DNA of 64,000 bases, taken from positions 1 to 64,000 of the forward strand of contig JAMOPJ010000008.1 of assembly GCA_027064525.1 (NCBI GenBank). The letters are read 5' to 3'. Under the pieces are notes generated by a model. That model saw only the letters and a program-made list of their open reading frames with translations, was not told where the DNA came from and searched no databases. The position numbers and the translations under genes are program-made. The stretch comes from Archaeoglobaceae archaeon (GTDB lineage: Archaea; Halobacteriota; Archaeoglobi; Archaeoglobales; Archaeoglobaceae). Below, piece after piece: positions 18,075-26,092 of the stretch (positions are counted from its first letter, which is position 1; every line of letters begins with the position of its first letter).

Positions 18075-18092
18075 AATCAAAACACCTTGATT
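18075..18092 (-). promoter_or_regulatory. putative cobalt/cobalamin operator, cobN copy
   Basis: On the plus strand AATCAAAACACCTTGATT: exact AATCAA and TTGATT arms around a six-base spacer, identical in arms and spacing to the site before btuF. It lies directly before the cobN ATG, covers the ribosome binding sequence AAGGTG, and spans the start point predicted from the TATA box at 18108-18119. Confidence 0.6.
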
Positions 18093-18107
18093 TTTGAACA
18101 AATTTAG

Positions 18108-18119
18108 TTTATTAAAAGC
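18108..18119 (-). promoter_or_regulatory. TATA box of cobN
   Basis: On the minus strand this reads GCTTTTAATAAA. It is centred about 25 bases before the middle of the inverted repeat at 18075-18092, giving a short leader that still contains a ribosome binding site. Confidence 0.5.
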
Positions 18120-18369
18120 TTACCATTGATAGTCCTGAAATTATCCATCCTGATAAAAATCCGGCACGGTTTGCTGGATGGAAAACTATAAAAATGGACA
18201 TTTTAGATGCCTTTTCCAATTCTAAGAAGCAAGAAATGTCAGAAAAGATAGGAAATAAGCTTACGGAAATGTTCCCGACGATCTCTGGACTTCTCTGTTT
18301 GAGAACAGAGTAAACTACGATCTCGCAATTGTTGGACATGCTGTTTTTGTCTATGAGGTTATGGTTTGA
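18114..18369 (+). pseudogene. frameshifted gene fragment of unknown family
   Basis: On the plus strand a frame from about 18114 reads into HPDKNPARFAGWKTIKMDIL and a lysine/glutamate-rich helix, and stops at 18313. The next frame continues with protein-like sequence (NYDLAIVGHAVFVYEVMV) and stops at 18369. The coding-like text passes from one frame to the other near 18290-18310, as in a frameshifted remnant. There is no start region; the segment overlaps the cobN promoter. I do not recognise the family. Confidence 0.4.
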
Positions 18370-18391
18370 GAACTAAAGATCATAGCAACAA

Positions 18392-18718
18392 TTAAAACTC
18401 TTTGAACTGCTGAAAGTAATGGGACTGGGTATGGTAAGTAAGGTTAGGAATAAAGAATCTCCATACGTTGTAGGCGGTAGGGATAAGATGAGTTTCAACG
18501 AATTTGGAGTGAGAAGAACGGGATTTTATACAATCCTAAAACTTACGCTTGATAACGGAAAAGACTGTTTCAACCATCTGTCTCTTACCGTACAATCCAA
18601 TTATACGGTAGAATAACCATCTAAGGAAGATGCTAATTCTTTCCAAGGATTTGTAACAACCTACTCTTCTAATAAGTTTAAATATGGCTACATCCTCGTT
18701 ACTCTCACTACCTCCCAA
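18392..18718 (-). pseudogene. C-terminal remnant of a DDE transposase
   Basis: The minus-strand translation contains LYGKRQMVETVFSVIKRKF, matching the region around the catalytic glutamate of IS4/IS5-group transposases, where the motif is normally R-x-x-V/I-E-T-x-F-S-x-x-K-R. Right after KRKF comes an in-frame TAG where a glycine is expected. The same frame then goes on with SRSSHSKFVETHLIPTAYN, resembling the usual transposase C-terminus, to a TAA at 18392. The N-terminal two thirds are missing. No intact inverted repeats were found. Confidence 0.6.
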
Positions 18719-18767
18719 TCATATCATCCCTTACCATATCCTTTTCAACAGAGCAGTAGCAAAACGT

Positions 18768-18780
18768 TTATTATAATTTT
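18768..18780 (+). promoter_or_regulatory. TATA box of the isoprenoid operon
   Basis: TTTATTATAATTT lies 16-28 bases before the ATG at 18796, fitting a leaderless transcript of the isopentenyl phosphate kinase gene and the two genes behind it. Confidence 0.5.
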
Positions 18781-18795
18781 GTCCAGTTTTTGACG

Positions 18796-19533
18796 ATGCT
18801 GATTCTGAAAATAGGTGGATCGGTGATAACGGACAAGAGTGTTGGAGCTGTGAACAAGGCCAAGTTTGAGGAAATCGAAAGAATCGCGAGGATGATCGCT
18901 GAGAATCTGAAGGATGAGCTCGTTTTAGTTCACGGTGTTGGCTCGTTTGGCCATCCGCATGTCGTAAAGTATAGATTGGATGAGAAGAAGAACATCAACG
19001 GCGTCGCGGTAACACATCTTTCATGCGTGAGCTTGAACATGATAGTTTGCGGTTATCTCCATCAGTTTGGCTTGAATCCCGTTCCAATTCACCCCCTTTC
19101 ATCTTTTAAGATCGTTGATGGGAAACTCGTTTTCGATGTAGAGCTCATTAAGGCTCTGATCGATGAAGGATTCGTTCCCGTCGTTCATGGAGATATGGTT
19201 TACAATTTAACCGAAAAGAAATTTGAGATTCTTTCGGGTGATAGAATAGTCGTCGAGCTTGCAAAGGTTTTAAAGCCTAAGGCGGTAGGCTTTGCCACGG
19301 ATGTCGAAGGTGTCCTTTTTGATGGAAAGGTTTTGCCGGAAATAACGAGAGAAAATGCTGAAGAGATTTTGAAGGGAATAGGAGAGGACAAATCGAAGTC
19401 TGACGTTACGGGAGGTATGTTGGGGAAGATAAGGTCGATATTGGAGATAGGCGTCGATGCGAGGATATTCCACGCAAAGGATTTGGATAGATTTTTGAAG
19501 GGAGAGGAAGTTGGAACACTCGTGAGGGGTTGA
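18796..19533 (+). CDS. ipk: isopentenyl phosphate kinase
   Basis: Phosphorylates isopentenyl phosphate to isopentenyl diphosphate in the archaeal mevalonate route. An amino-acid-kinase fold protein of 245 residues with KIGGSVITDK (about 4-13), the catalytic-histidine region LVHGVGSFGHP (about 49-59), VVHGDMVYN and FATDVEGVLF with the C-terminal KSDVTGGMLGKI loop. ATG at 18796 is 16-28 bases after the TATA box. It is the first gene of a three-gene isoprenoid set. Confidence 0.93.
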   Translation: MLILKIGGSVITDKSVGAVNKAKFEEIERIARMIAENLKDELVLVHGVGSFGHPHVVKYRLDEKKNINGVAVTHLSCVSLNMIVCGYLHQFGLNPVPIHPLSSFKIVDGKLVFDVELIKALIDEGFVPVVHGDMVYNLTEKKFEILSGDRIVVELAKVLKPKAVGFATDVEGVLFDGKVLPEITRENAEEILKGIGEDKSKSDVTGGMLGKIRSILEIGVDARIFHAKDLDRFLKGEEVGTLVRG

Positions 19534-19537
19534 TATC

Positions 19538-20614
19538 TTGAGGACATCAAGCAGAAAGCTCGATCACATAAAGATATGCCTTGAGGAGGAGGTCGAATCG
19601 GAATATACGGGTTTCGAAGATGTCATGCTGATCCATAAGGCACTGCCGGAGATAGATTTCGGTGATATAAATACCGAAGTCGAATTCTTTGGAAAAAGGC
19701 TCTCCGCACCACTCTTGATAGCTTCTATGACCGGAGGACATCCGGATACGAAAGAGATCAACAAGAACCTCGCAATTGCCGTTGAGGAAATGGGAATTGG
19801 AATGGGCGTTGGAAGTCAGAGAGCTGCTATAGAGGATGAAAGCGTTGCGGACAGCTTTACCGTGGTGAGGGATTTTGCTCCGAAAGCCTTCATATACGCG
19901 AACGTCGGACTGCCTCAGGTTTTGGAGCATGGGGTGGAGTTCGTCGAGAAGGCTGTGGAGATGATAGATGCAGATGCCGTAGCCATTCATCTGAACTTCC
20001 TTCAGGAGATCATCCAGCCTGAAGGAGATTTAAACGCTAAAGGAGGTCTTGAGGCGATAGAGGAGGTTTGCTCATCGATAAACGTGCCAGTGATAGTCAA
20101 GGAGACCGGAGCGGGAATATCGAGAGAGATTGCGATAAAACTCAAGCTTGTGGGGGTCGATGCGATAGACGTTGGAGGAAAGGGAGGGACGAGTTGGAGT
20201 GGTGTTGAGGTTTACAGGGCGAGCGGGATAGCCAGAGATGTCGGCTTGGACTTCTGGGACTGGGGAATTCCCACCGCTTTCTGCGTTGCCGAATGCTACG
20301 ATGTTCTCCCCGTAATAGCCACTGGCGGGCTTAGGAGTGGGCTCGATTTGGCCAAAGCTTTGGCTTTAGGGGCGGAACTGGGTAGTTCAGCGTTGCCTTT
20401 CCTCAAAGCTGTGGATGAAAGGGGAGCTGAGGGCGTGAAGGAGCTCGTGGAATACTACATCCGAGGGCTAAAAACTGCAATGTTTTTAACTGGATGCAAG
20501 AGTGTATATGAGTTGAGAAAAATCACGATATTCATAACTGGGAAGTTTAAGGACTGGCTTGAGCTGAGGGGTTACGATTTGGCGAAGTTTTGCATGAGCA
20601 GAGAGGTGAGATAA
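19538..20614 (+). CDS. fni: type 2 isopentenyl-diphosphate delta-isomerase
   Basis: FMN- and NAD(P)H-dependent interconversion of IPP and DMAPP. The 358-residue TIM-barrel protein has the N-terminal SSRKLDHIKICLEE segment, APLLIASMTGGH (about 56-67), GVGSQRAAIE, AIHLNFLQEIIQPEGD with the Q/E active-site pair, and VGGKGGTSW for flavin binding. TTG at 19538 is four bases after the ipk stop with a GAGG sequence upstream. The stop codon overlaps the next start (TAATG). Confidence 0.94.
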   Translation: MRTSSRKLDHIKICLEEEVESEYTGFEDVMLIHKALPEIDFGDINTEVEFFGKRLSAPLLIASMTGGHPDTKEINKNLAIAVEEMGIGMGVGSQRAAIEDESVADSFTVVRDFAPKAFIYANVGLPQVLEHGVEFVEKAVEMIDADAVAIHLNFLQEIIQPEGDLNAKGGLEAIEEVCSSINVPVIVKETGAGISREIAIKLKLVGVDAIDVGGKGGTSWSGVEVYRASGIARDVGLDFWDWGIPTAFCVAECYDVLPVIATGGLRSGLDLAKALALGAELGSSALPFLKAVDERGAEGVKELVEYYIRGLKTAMFLTGCKSVYELRKITIFITGKFKDWLELRGYDLAKFCMSREVR

Positions 20615-21576
20615 TGGACATAAAGAAGGAGGTTGCTAAAAGGGCTGAGATAGTCAACAAGGCTATAGAGGAATATCTACCGATCAAGGAGCCTGAAGGA
20701 CTTTATAAGGCTTGCAGACACCTCATAAGGGCTGGTGGAAAGAGACTTAGGCCTGTTTTGAGTCTCATATCTGCTGAAGCCCTCGGTAAGGATTGGAGGA
20801 GAATATTGCCCGCTGCGATAGCCATCGAAACCATTCACAACTTCACTCTGATTCACGATGACATAATGGACAGGGACGAGATGAGGAGAGGTGTGCCAAC
20901 TGTTCACAAGCTCTTTGGGGAGGAAACGGCCATACTGGCCGGAGACACACTTTTTGCTGAAGCTTTTAAGATAATCACGAAATGCGATGTTGAGGCGGAG
21001 AATTTGGTTAAAGCCACTGAGATGCTCGCTGACGTCTGCGTCAAAATTTGTGAAGGGCAGTTCTTGGACATGATCTTCGAGCAAAGGGATTTCGTCAGCG
21101 AGGAGGAATACCTTGAGATGGTTGAGAAGAAGACCGCCGTGCTCATAGCTTGCTCATGTTCAATGCCCGCTCTCCTCTTCGGTGAGAGAAGTGAGATAGT
21201 CGAAGCTCTTTGGAATTTCGGACTTTTGAGTGGTATAGGCTTTCAGATCCATGACGATGTTCTCGATTTGATCGGAGGGGAGAAGATTGGGAAGGATTGG
21301 GGAAGCGATCTGGTTGAAGGCAAAAAGACCCTCGTCGTAATAAAGGCGATGGAGATGGGAGTTGATATTGAAATCTTCGGAAAAGGCAAAGCGACTAAGG
21401 ATGAGATTGCGAAGGCTGTTCAAAAGCTTAAGGATTGCGGAGCGATAGACTACGCATCTAAAAAGGCGAAAGAGTTCGTTGAGAGAGGAAAGGATCATCT
21501 AAAGCTTTTGCCAGATTCGGAAGCCAAGACCCTTCTGATGGCGATTGCAGACTACTTGGTTACGAGAGAATATTAG
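20614..21576 (+). CDS. idsA: geranylgeranyl diphosphate synthase (polyprenyl synthase)
   Basis: Elongates DMAPP with IPP to the C15/C20 prenyl diphosphates used for archaeal lipids. 320 residues with GGKRLRP (about 42-48), the first aspartate-rich motif HDDIMDRDE (about 83-91), and the second IHDDVLDLIG (about 213-222). ATG at 20614 follows GAGGTGAG; the frame continues 24 bases upstream inside the isomerase gene. Chain length cannot be fixed from sequence by eye, though the organism needs C20. Confidence 0.92.
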   Translation: MDIKKEVAKRAEIVNKAIEEYLPIKEPEGLYKACRHLIRAGGKRLRPVLSLISAEALGKDWRRILPAAIAIETIHNFTLIHDDIMDRDEMRRGVPTVHKLFGEETAILAGDTLFAEAFKIITKCDVEAENLVKATEMLADVCVKICEGQFLDMIFEQRDFVSEEEYLEMVEKKTAVLIACSCSMPALLFGERSEIVEALWNFGLLSGIGFQIHDDVLDLIGGEKIGKDWGSDLVEGKKTLVVIKAMEMGVDIEIFGKGKATKDEIAKAVQKLKDCGAIDYASKKAKEFVERGKDHLKLLPDSEAKTLLMAIADYLVTREY

Positions 21577-21616
21577 GCATAAGAATTTTAAACAATAAAA
21601 CGTGTTTTTTGTTAAG

Positions 21617-22822
21617 ATGAAAGTTCGCAAGGTTACGCGTTCGCTCGTGAGCGTGGCTTTGTTTCTGCTCGGCTGGGGAATAATCACAACTTCATACGAG
21701 TTGATCGCTGTTTCCGCCATTCCACTACTGTTTTTAGCAATTCCCTACCACGTTTCCACGCAAGTCGATTACGCCAAATTGTCGGGAGGAGATCATATCG
21801 GTGAGGAGCTCGAAGCCGAGATAAAGCTTAAAGCAATCGGATTTGGAATTCTGAAGGTAATGCATGAACTTCCCGATCACTTCGAGCTCGTTGAAGGTGC
21901 TAACGCCGTTGCTGCCTTCGTTCTTGGGAGGGCGGATGTCATAATAAGATACAGGGCGAGGCCAATGAGGAGGGGACATTACAGGCTCGACAGGATTATC
22001 CTCGAGATCGAGCATCCATTTTTGGCTTGGAAAAAGGTCGATGAGTTGAGAGTAGATTTAGAGTTGGACGTAAAGCAGAAGCTCAGAAAGATAACCAAAG
22101 TTGAGACCCTTAGAGGCGTTGCGAGGTCACCGATGCCGGACGTAGATATTTCCAAGATAGGAGTTCCGGGAACGGACTTCAGGGAGATCAGGGATTACGT
22201 TGCTGGAGATCCTATGAAGTTCGTGAACTGGAAAGCTACGGCGAGGAGAGGTAAGCTCATGGTGAACCAATATGAAGTGGAGGGAAAGAAGGCTGTTTGG
22301 ATATTCTTGGATGCAAATCCATACATGACCTTTGGAAAGAGCGTTCGAAACTATCTGGAATGTGGGATAGAGATAGCCAACGCATTGGCCTACTACTTCA
22401 TTTCGAGAGGCCATAAGGTCGGGCTTTACGTAATAGGGCACGGGATAATTCTCTATCCAGATGTTGGCAAGAGGCAGTTCAAGAGGATAAGCGAAGAGCT
22501 CATGAGAACGGAAGTTGGAGAGGAGAGCGTCGATCATGCTTTTGAGAACTGTAAGAAGTTGTTAGCTATATACAAGCCCCTGATAATTCTGATAACCCGT
22601 CCTGAATATTCAAAGCCATCGAGGTTTGTGTCCGAAGCTATGAAGGCGAAGATTCTCGTTCAAGTTATAGCTTTGAAGGGAGCTGTAGAAGGCGACGAGT
22701 TCGCTCTAACTCTTTTCGAAATCCTCAGGAGATCGGCCTTCAAAAGCTTGAGGAGGGCTAACCTGATTGAGTGGGATATTGAGAAGCCGGTGAGGCAGTT
22801 AATGGCGAAGGTGGTTAGATGA
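21617..22822 (+). CDS. DUF58 domain protein with N-terminal membrane segment
   Basis: 401 residues. Two hydrophobic helices near residues 12-45 are followed by an immunoglobulin-like stretch and then the DUF58 core: GTDFREIRDYVAGDPMKFVNWKATAR (about 200-225) and a von Willebrand-like fold. DUF58 proteins usually sit beside MoxR ATPases and membrane proteins and are thought to act in assembly or secretion. No MoxR gene is next to it here; a small membrane protein overlaps its end by four bases. A TATA-like TTTTAAAC lies near 21585. Confidence 0.8.
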   Translation: MKVRKVTRSLVSVALFLLGWGIITTSYELIAVSAIPLLFLAIPYHVSTQVDYAKLSGGDHIGEELEAEIKLKAIGFGILKVMHELPDHFELVEGANAVAAFVLGRADVIIRYRARPMRRGHYRLDRIILEIEHPFLAWKKVDELRVDLELDVKQKLRKITKVETLRGVARSPMPDVDISKIGVPGTDFREIRDYVAGDPMKFVNWKATARRGKLMVNQYEVEGKKAVWIFLDANPYMTFGKSVRNYLECGIEIANALAYYFISRGHKVGLYVIGHGIILYPDVGKRQFKRISEELMRTEVGEESVDHAFENCKKLLAIYKPLIILITRPEYSKPSRFVSEAMKAKILVQVIALKGAVEGDEFALTLFEILRRSAFKSLRRANLIEWDIEKPVRQLMAKVVR

Positions 22823-23394
22823 AGATCAAGATCTTGAACCTGATACTCGCCGAAGTGGCGGTTTTCATAGCGGTAAGCGTTGCTGAGACTTCTCCTTTGG
22901 CAATATTCATTCCAACAAAATTTCTATATCTGATCGCAGTTTTGCCTCCAGTCTTTCTGTTGCTGGGAAGAAATCCGTTCGATTTTCCGCTCTTCGTCGT
23001 TCTAATGGCTATAGCTTCCGCGAAGGTTCTCGCGAATTCGGAGATATTTTACTCTTTGCTCGATGCTCTATACTACTTGGGATTCAGAAGCCTTTCAGAG
23101 AACCTTAACTCTATGTTTTTAGCATACAAATCGAATCTGAACCTTTCAACCCTTTCGGCTTTGGTCGTTCTGTTCTGCGTGGCTCAGATAGCTTGGAACA
23201 TCGAGGATAAGCTTAGGGAGCTCAAACTTGAGATCGGCTATCCTCTAGCGGTGTTGGGAATAGTAGCCTTTGCGATATACCTCTTCTATCCTCTCGTTCT
23301 TTCTATTCAAGCTTACGGATTTCCACTCCTCTTCCTTGGTCTGATCGGGGTAGCTTTGATCATGGTTGCAACTTACCTCTTAGCTTCAACGTAA
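22819..23394 (+). CDS. multi-pass membrane protein, partner of the DUF58 protein
   Basis: 191 residues, mostly hydrophobic, with about five to six predicted helices separated by short charged loops (EDKLRELKLE about residue 130). I recognise no family. The ATG overlaps the stop of the DUF58 gene, so the two are translationally coupled and probably act together at the membrane. Confidence 0.75.
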   Translation: MKIKILNLILAEVAVFIAVSVAETSPLAIFIPTKFLYLIAVLPPVFLLLGRNPFDFPLFVVLMAIASAKVLANSEIFYSLLDALYYLGFRSLSENLNSMFLAYKSNLNLSTLSALVVLFCVAQIAWNIEDKLRELKLEIGYPLAVLGIVAFAIYLFYPLVLSIQAYGFPLLFLGLIGVALIMVATYLLAST

Positions 23395-23427
23395 CCGTTA
23401 TATTTGTTGCGGTAGTTCTCTTTAGAA

Positions 23428-24990
23428 ATGGACATCCTCAGCATCGTTAAGGAGGGAGAGAGGGAAAACATCGAGTTTAAGGAGTATCTGACCTCTTACC
23501 ATTTAAAAGAAAGTCGCTTTCAAGAGTTGGCCTGTCAGATGAATCACAGGATAATCATGGGGAGAGGAAAGGCATTATACGTTATAGGTGTTTCCGATTC
23601 TGGCGAGCTCAAGGGGATTAGCGATGAAAGGTTCGATGAGACGGTTCGAATTCTGAGAAAGCTTGCGAAGGAGATAGGTGCTGAGATTAAATCGGTTGAG
23701 AAATACAGCGTTGGTTCTGGTTATGTCGGACTTGTGGAGATAGTTAAAAGCAAGGCTAAGGAGCACATAATGATAGGAACCGCCGGGCATGTTGATCACG
23801 GTAAATCGACGCTTGTTGGATGTCTGATTACAGGTAAGCCGGACGATGGGGATGGAGCTACTCGGATATATTTGGATGTTTTGAAGCACGAGATAGAGAG
23901 AGGGCTGAGTGCCGATTTGAGCTTTGCTGTGTTCGGATTTAAGGATGGGAAGCCTATAAAGCTTAAGAATCCGCTAAGTAAGAGCGAGAGAGCATGGGTT
24001 GTGGAAAATGCAGACAAGCTGATATCCTTCGTCGATACGGTTGGGCATGAGCCTTGGCTTAGAACTACAATAAGGGGGCTTTTGGGGCAGAAGATAGACT
24101 ACGGATTGCTCGTTGTGGCTGCGAACGATGGAGTGATGAGGACAACGAAGGAGCATTTGGGAATCCTTTTGGCGATGGATCTTCCGGTTATAATCGTGAT
24201 CACGAAGATAGATATGGTTTCCGCTGAGAGGGTTGAAGAGGTAATCGGGCAGATTTCGAAGTTGCTGAAGACTGTAGGTAGGATCCCCTTCGTCGTCAAG
24301 GATATTGGGGACGTTAAGAAGGCTTCGAAGCTGATCGGCAGGGGACTAATAGTCCCAATTTTAAAGACCTCCTCCATAACGCTCGAAGGCTTTGACCTAC
24401 TTGAGGAGCTCTTGTTCAGGTTGCCCAAGAGGGGGAGCAAGGGTAACGACTTCCTGATGTATATCGACCGCATATACAAGATCACTGGAGTTGGGACTGT
24501 GGTTAGCGGGAGTGTGAAGTCTGGGGAGATCAGCGAAGGGGAGGAGGTTTACATAGGGCCATTTCAAGACGGCAGCTTCAAGCGTGTGAGGGTTCTCAGC
24601 ATGGAGATGCACTACTATAGGGTCAGCAAAGCGGAAGCTGGAGATATCGTCGGAATAGCTCTGAAGGGAGTAAGGTTTGACGAGCTAAGGAGGGGTATGG
24701 TTCTGCTTAAGAAAGAGCCTCACGCCGTCTGGGAGTTCGAGGCGGATGTTTACGTCTTCAGCCATCCGACCCGAATAAGGAGAGGGTATGAGCCGGTTAT
24801 TCACATAGAGACGATCTCAGAAGCGGTGGTTTTCGAGGACATGGACAGGGAATACATGAAGGCCGGAGACAGAGGGAGGGTTAGAATTCGGTTTAAGTAT
24901 CATCCGCAGTTCGTGTATGAGGGACAGAAGTTCATATTCAGGGAAGGAAGGAGCAAGGGGATGGGAGAGATAATCAGAATTTTCGTCTGA
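23428..24990 (+). CDS. GTPBP1-like translational GTPase
   Basis: EF-Tu/EF-1A-related GTPase, 520 residues. An N-terminal region of about 115 residues (ENIEFKEYL..., ALYVIGVSDSGELKG) precedes the G domain, as in GTPBP1/2. Nucleotide motifs are GTAGHVDHGKST (about 120-131), DTVGHE (G3) and ITKIDM (G4); beta-barrel domains 2 and 3 follow with ITGVGTVVSGSVKSG. In eukaryotes the family takes part in ribosome-associated mRNA quality control; the archaeal role is not established. ATG at 23428 has a TATA-like TTATATTTG about 25-30 bases upstream. Confidence 0.85.
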   Translation: MDILSIVKEGERENIEFKEYLTSYHLKESRFQELACQMNHRIIMGRGKALYVIGVSDSGELKGISDERFDETVRILRKLAKEIGAEIKSVEKYSVGSGYVGLVEIVKSKAKEHIMIGTAGHVDHGKSTLVGCLITGKPDDGDGATRIYLDVLKHEIERGLSADLSFAVFGFKDGKPIKLKNPLSKSERAWVVENADKLISFVDTVGHEPWLRTTIRGLLGQKIDYGLLVVAANDGVMRTTKEHLGILLAMDLPVIIVITKIDMVSAERVEEVIGQISKLLKTVGRIPFVVKDIGDVKKASKLIGRGLIVPILKTSSITLEGFDLLEELLFRLPKRGSKGNDFLMYIDRIYKITGVGTVVSGSVKSGEISEGEEVYIGPFQDGSFKRVRVLSMEMHYYRVSKAEAGDIVGIALKGVRFDELRRGMVLLKKEPHAVWEFEADVYVFSHPTRIRRGYEPVIHIETISEAVVFEDMDREYMKAGDRGRVRIRFKYHPQFVYEGQKFIFREGRSKGMGEIIRIFV

Positions 24991-25030
24991 TATCGACAAA
25001 GTTATATAATTTTGTCTCAACATTAGTTCG

Positions 25031-25351
25031 ATGGAGACAAGAGAGATAATCCTCAGCGTTCTGATGATGATATCCGCCGTAATACTCACGTATCGATGGC
25101 TGTCTCTGGTTCACAACGATGTCGATTTTGTAGTGGTTTTCTTCGCTTTTCTACTTACGTTCTCGTTGGGATCTCTTCTTCTAAGCATGATGTTCAGAAT
25201 GAGGAGGACCGTTGAAGAGCTTGAGAGCACCAAGAGGATGATCGCTGCAAATGCGGAGGAGTTAGAAAAGAGATTCGAGGATAAGTTGTTCGTCTATGTG
25301 AGGGAGTTGGAGGAGAGATTGGATGAGATCCAGAGAAGAATGTATCGGTGA
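25031..25351 (+). CDS. small membrane protein with coiled coil
   Basis: 106 residues. Two hydrophobic helices (about 8-24 and 31-55) are followed by a charged alpha-helical tail with heptad character (TVEELESTKRM...EELEKRFEDK...ELEERLDEIQRR). No known family. A TATA-like TTATATAATTTTG lies near 25001-25013, fitting a leaderless start at 25031. It overlaps the next small gene by 29 bases. It probably forms an oligomer at the membrane (inference). Confidence 0.65.
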   Translation: METREIILSVLMMISAVILTYRWLSLVHNDVDFVVVFFAFLLTFSLGSLLLSMMFRMRRTVEELESTKRMIAANAEELEKRFEDKLFVYVRELEERLDEIQRRMYR

Positions 25352-25535
25352 CCTGAAGCTGACGATCTCTCGCATATACTTTCCGACGATATTTTTGAGT
25401 TCGTTCGTCTTGAGCTTTGTTGTGTGCTACTACGTTTGTTTCAATATCGTTTATTCCGTTTTGTTCGGTTTCACGTTGGCCGTAATCATTCTGTTACTGG
25501 TTAAACCGAAGATAGAAGCTCTTCTGATGAAATGA
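25323..25535 (+). CDS. small membrane protein, 70 residues
   Basis: The N-terminus is charged and then two hydrophobic helices follow (about 17-38 and 40-62), ending LLLVKPKIEALLMK. It overlaps the preceding small membrane protein gene by 29 bases and converges on the nicotinamidase gene with a 35-base overlap. No known family. The hydrophobic pattern and tight coupling support a real gene, but the short length leaves doubt. Confidence 0.55.
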   Translation: MRSREECIGDLKLTISRIYFPTIFLSSFVLSFVVCYYVCFNIVYSVLFGFTLAVIILLLVKPKIEALLMK

Positions 25536-26043
25536 TCTCCGTCCTTAGAACCTTCTCCATGTGATTTATTCCGTATTCGTAGTCGTAATCGTTCAGAGCG
25601 GTCGTGCAATCTTTCAGCACGACGACTTCGTAGCCCCTCATCACAGCATCGGCTACTGTGTGAAGGACACATATGTTCGTAACAACTCCACCAACTGCAA
25701 TCCTCTTCGCTCCAAGCTCTCTTAACGTTAAATCAAGATCTGTGCCGAAGAACGCTGAATATCTTCTCTTCTTTACATAGTAATCGTTCGGCTTGGGATC
25801 TAGCTCTTCTATTATTTCCGCACCTTCACTTCCAGCTATGCAGTGCTTGGGCCAGATCTTGAATTCAGCATCGTCCTCTCGATGCCAGTCTTGGGTGAAG
25901 ATGATCGGAATACCCTTAGACCTCGCCCAGTCTACTACCTTCTTCAACGGTTCGAATATATTCCTAACGTGCTCTCCTATGAACAGTGCTCCGTTCTCGT
26001 AACAGAAGTCCTTCTGCATGTCAACAACTATTAACGCATCCAT
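25501..26043 (-). CDS. pncA: nicotinamidase / isochorismatase-family hydrolase
   Basis: Hydrolyses nicotinamide to nicotinate for NAD recycling. 180 residues with the catalytic triad Asp8 (VVDMQKDF), a lysine near 91-92 (VKKRRYSAFFGT) and Cys125 (VVTNICVLHT), plus the metal site DWH (52-54) and a later histidine near 68. All fit archaeal nicotinamidases. The gene is read from the minus strand and its 3' end overlaps a small membrane-protein gene. Confidence 0.9.
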   Translation of the reverse strand: MDALIVVDMQKDFCYENGALFIGEHVRNIFEPLKKVVDWARSKGIPIIFTQDWHREDDAEFKIWPKHCIAGSEGAEIIEELDPKPNDYYVKKRRYSAFFGTDLDLTLRELGAKRIAVGGVVTNICVLHTVADAVMRGYEVVVLKDCTTALNDYDYEYGINHMEKVLRTEIISSEELLSSV

Positions 26044-26092
26044 AGAGCAAGTTAAACGGATCGGTATTTATACTCATCGAACACGTGTTCGG

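Noticed and set aside
18530-18545. The in-frame TAG in the transposase remnant as a pyrrolysine codon.
   Set aside because: The gene is truncated at its N-terminus, the position normally holds glycine, and there is no other sign of pyrrolysine use in the window; decay is simpler.
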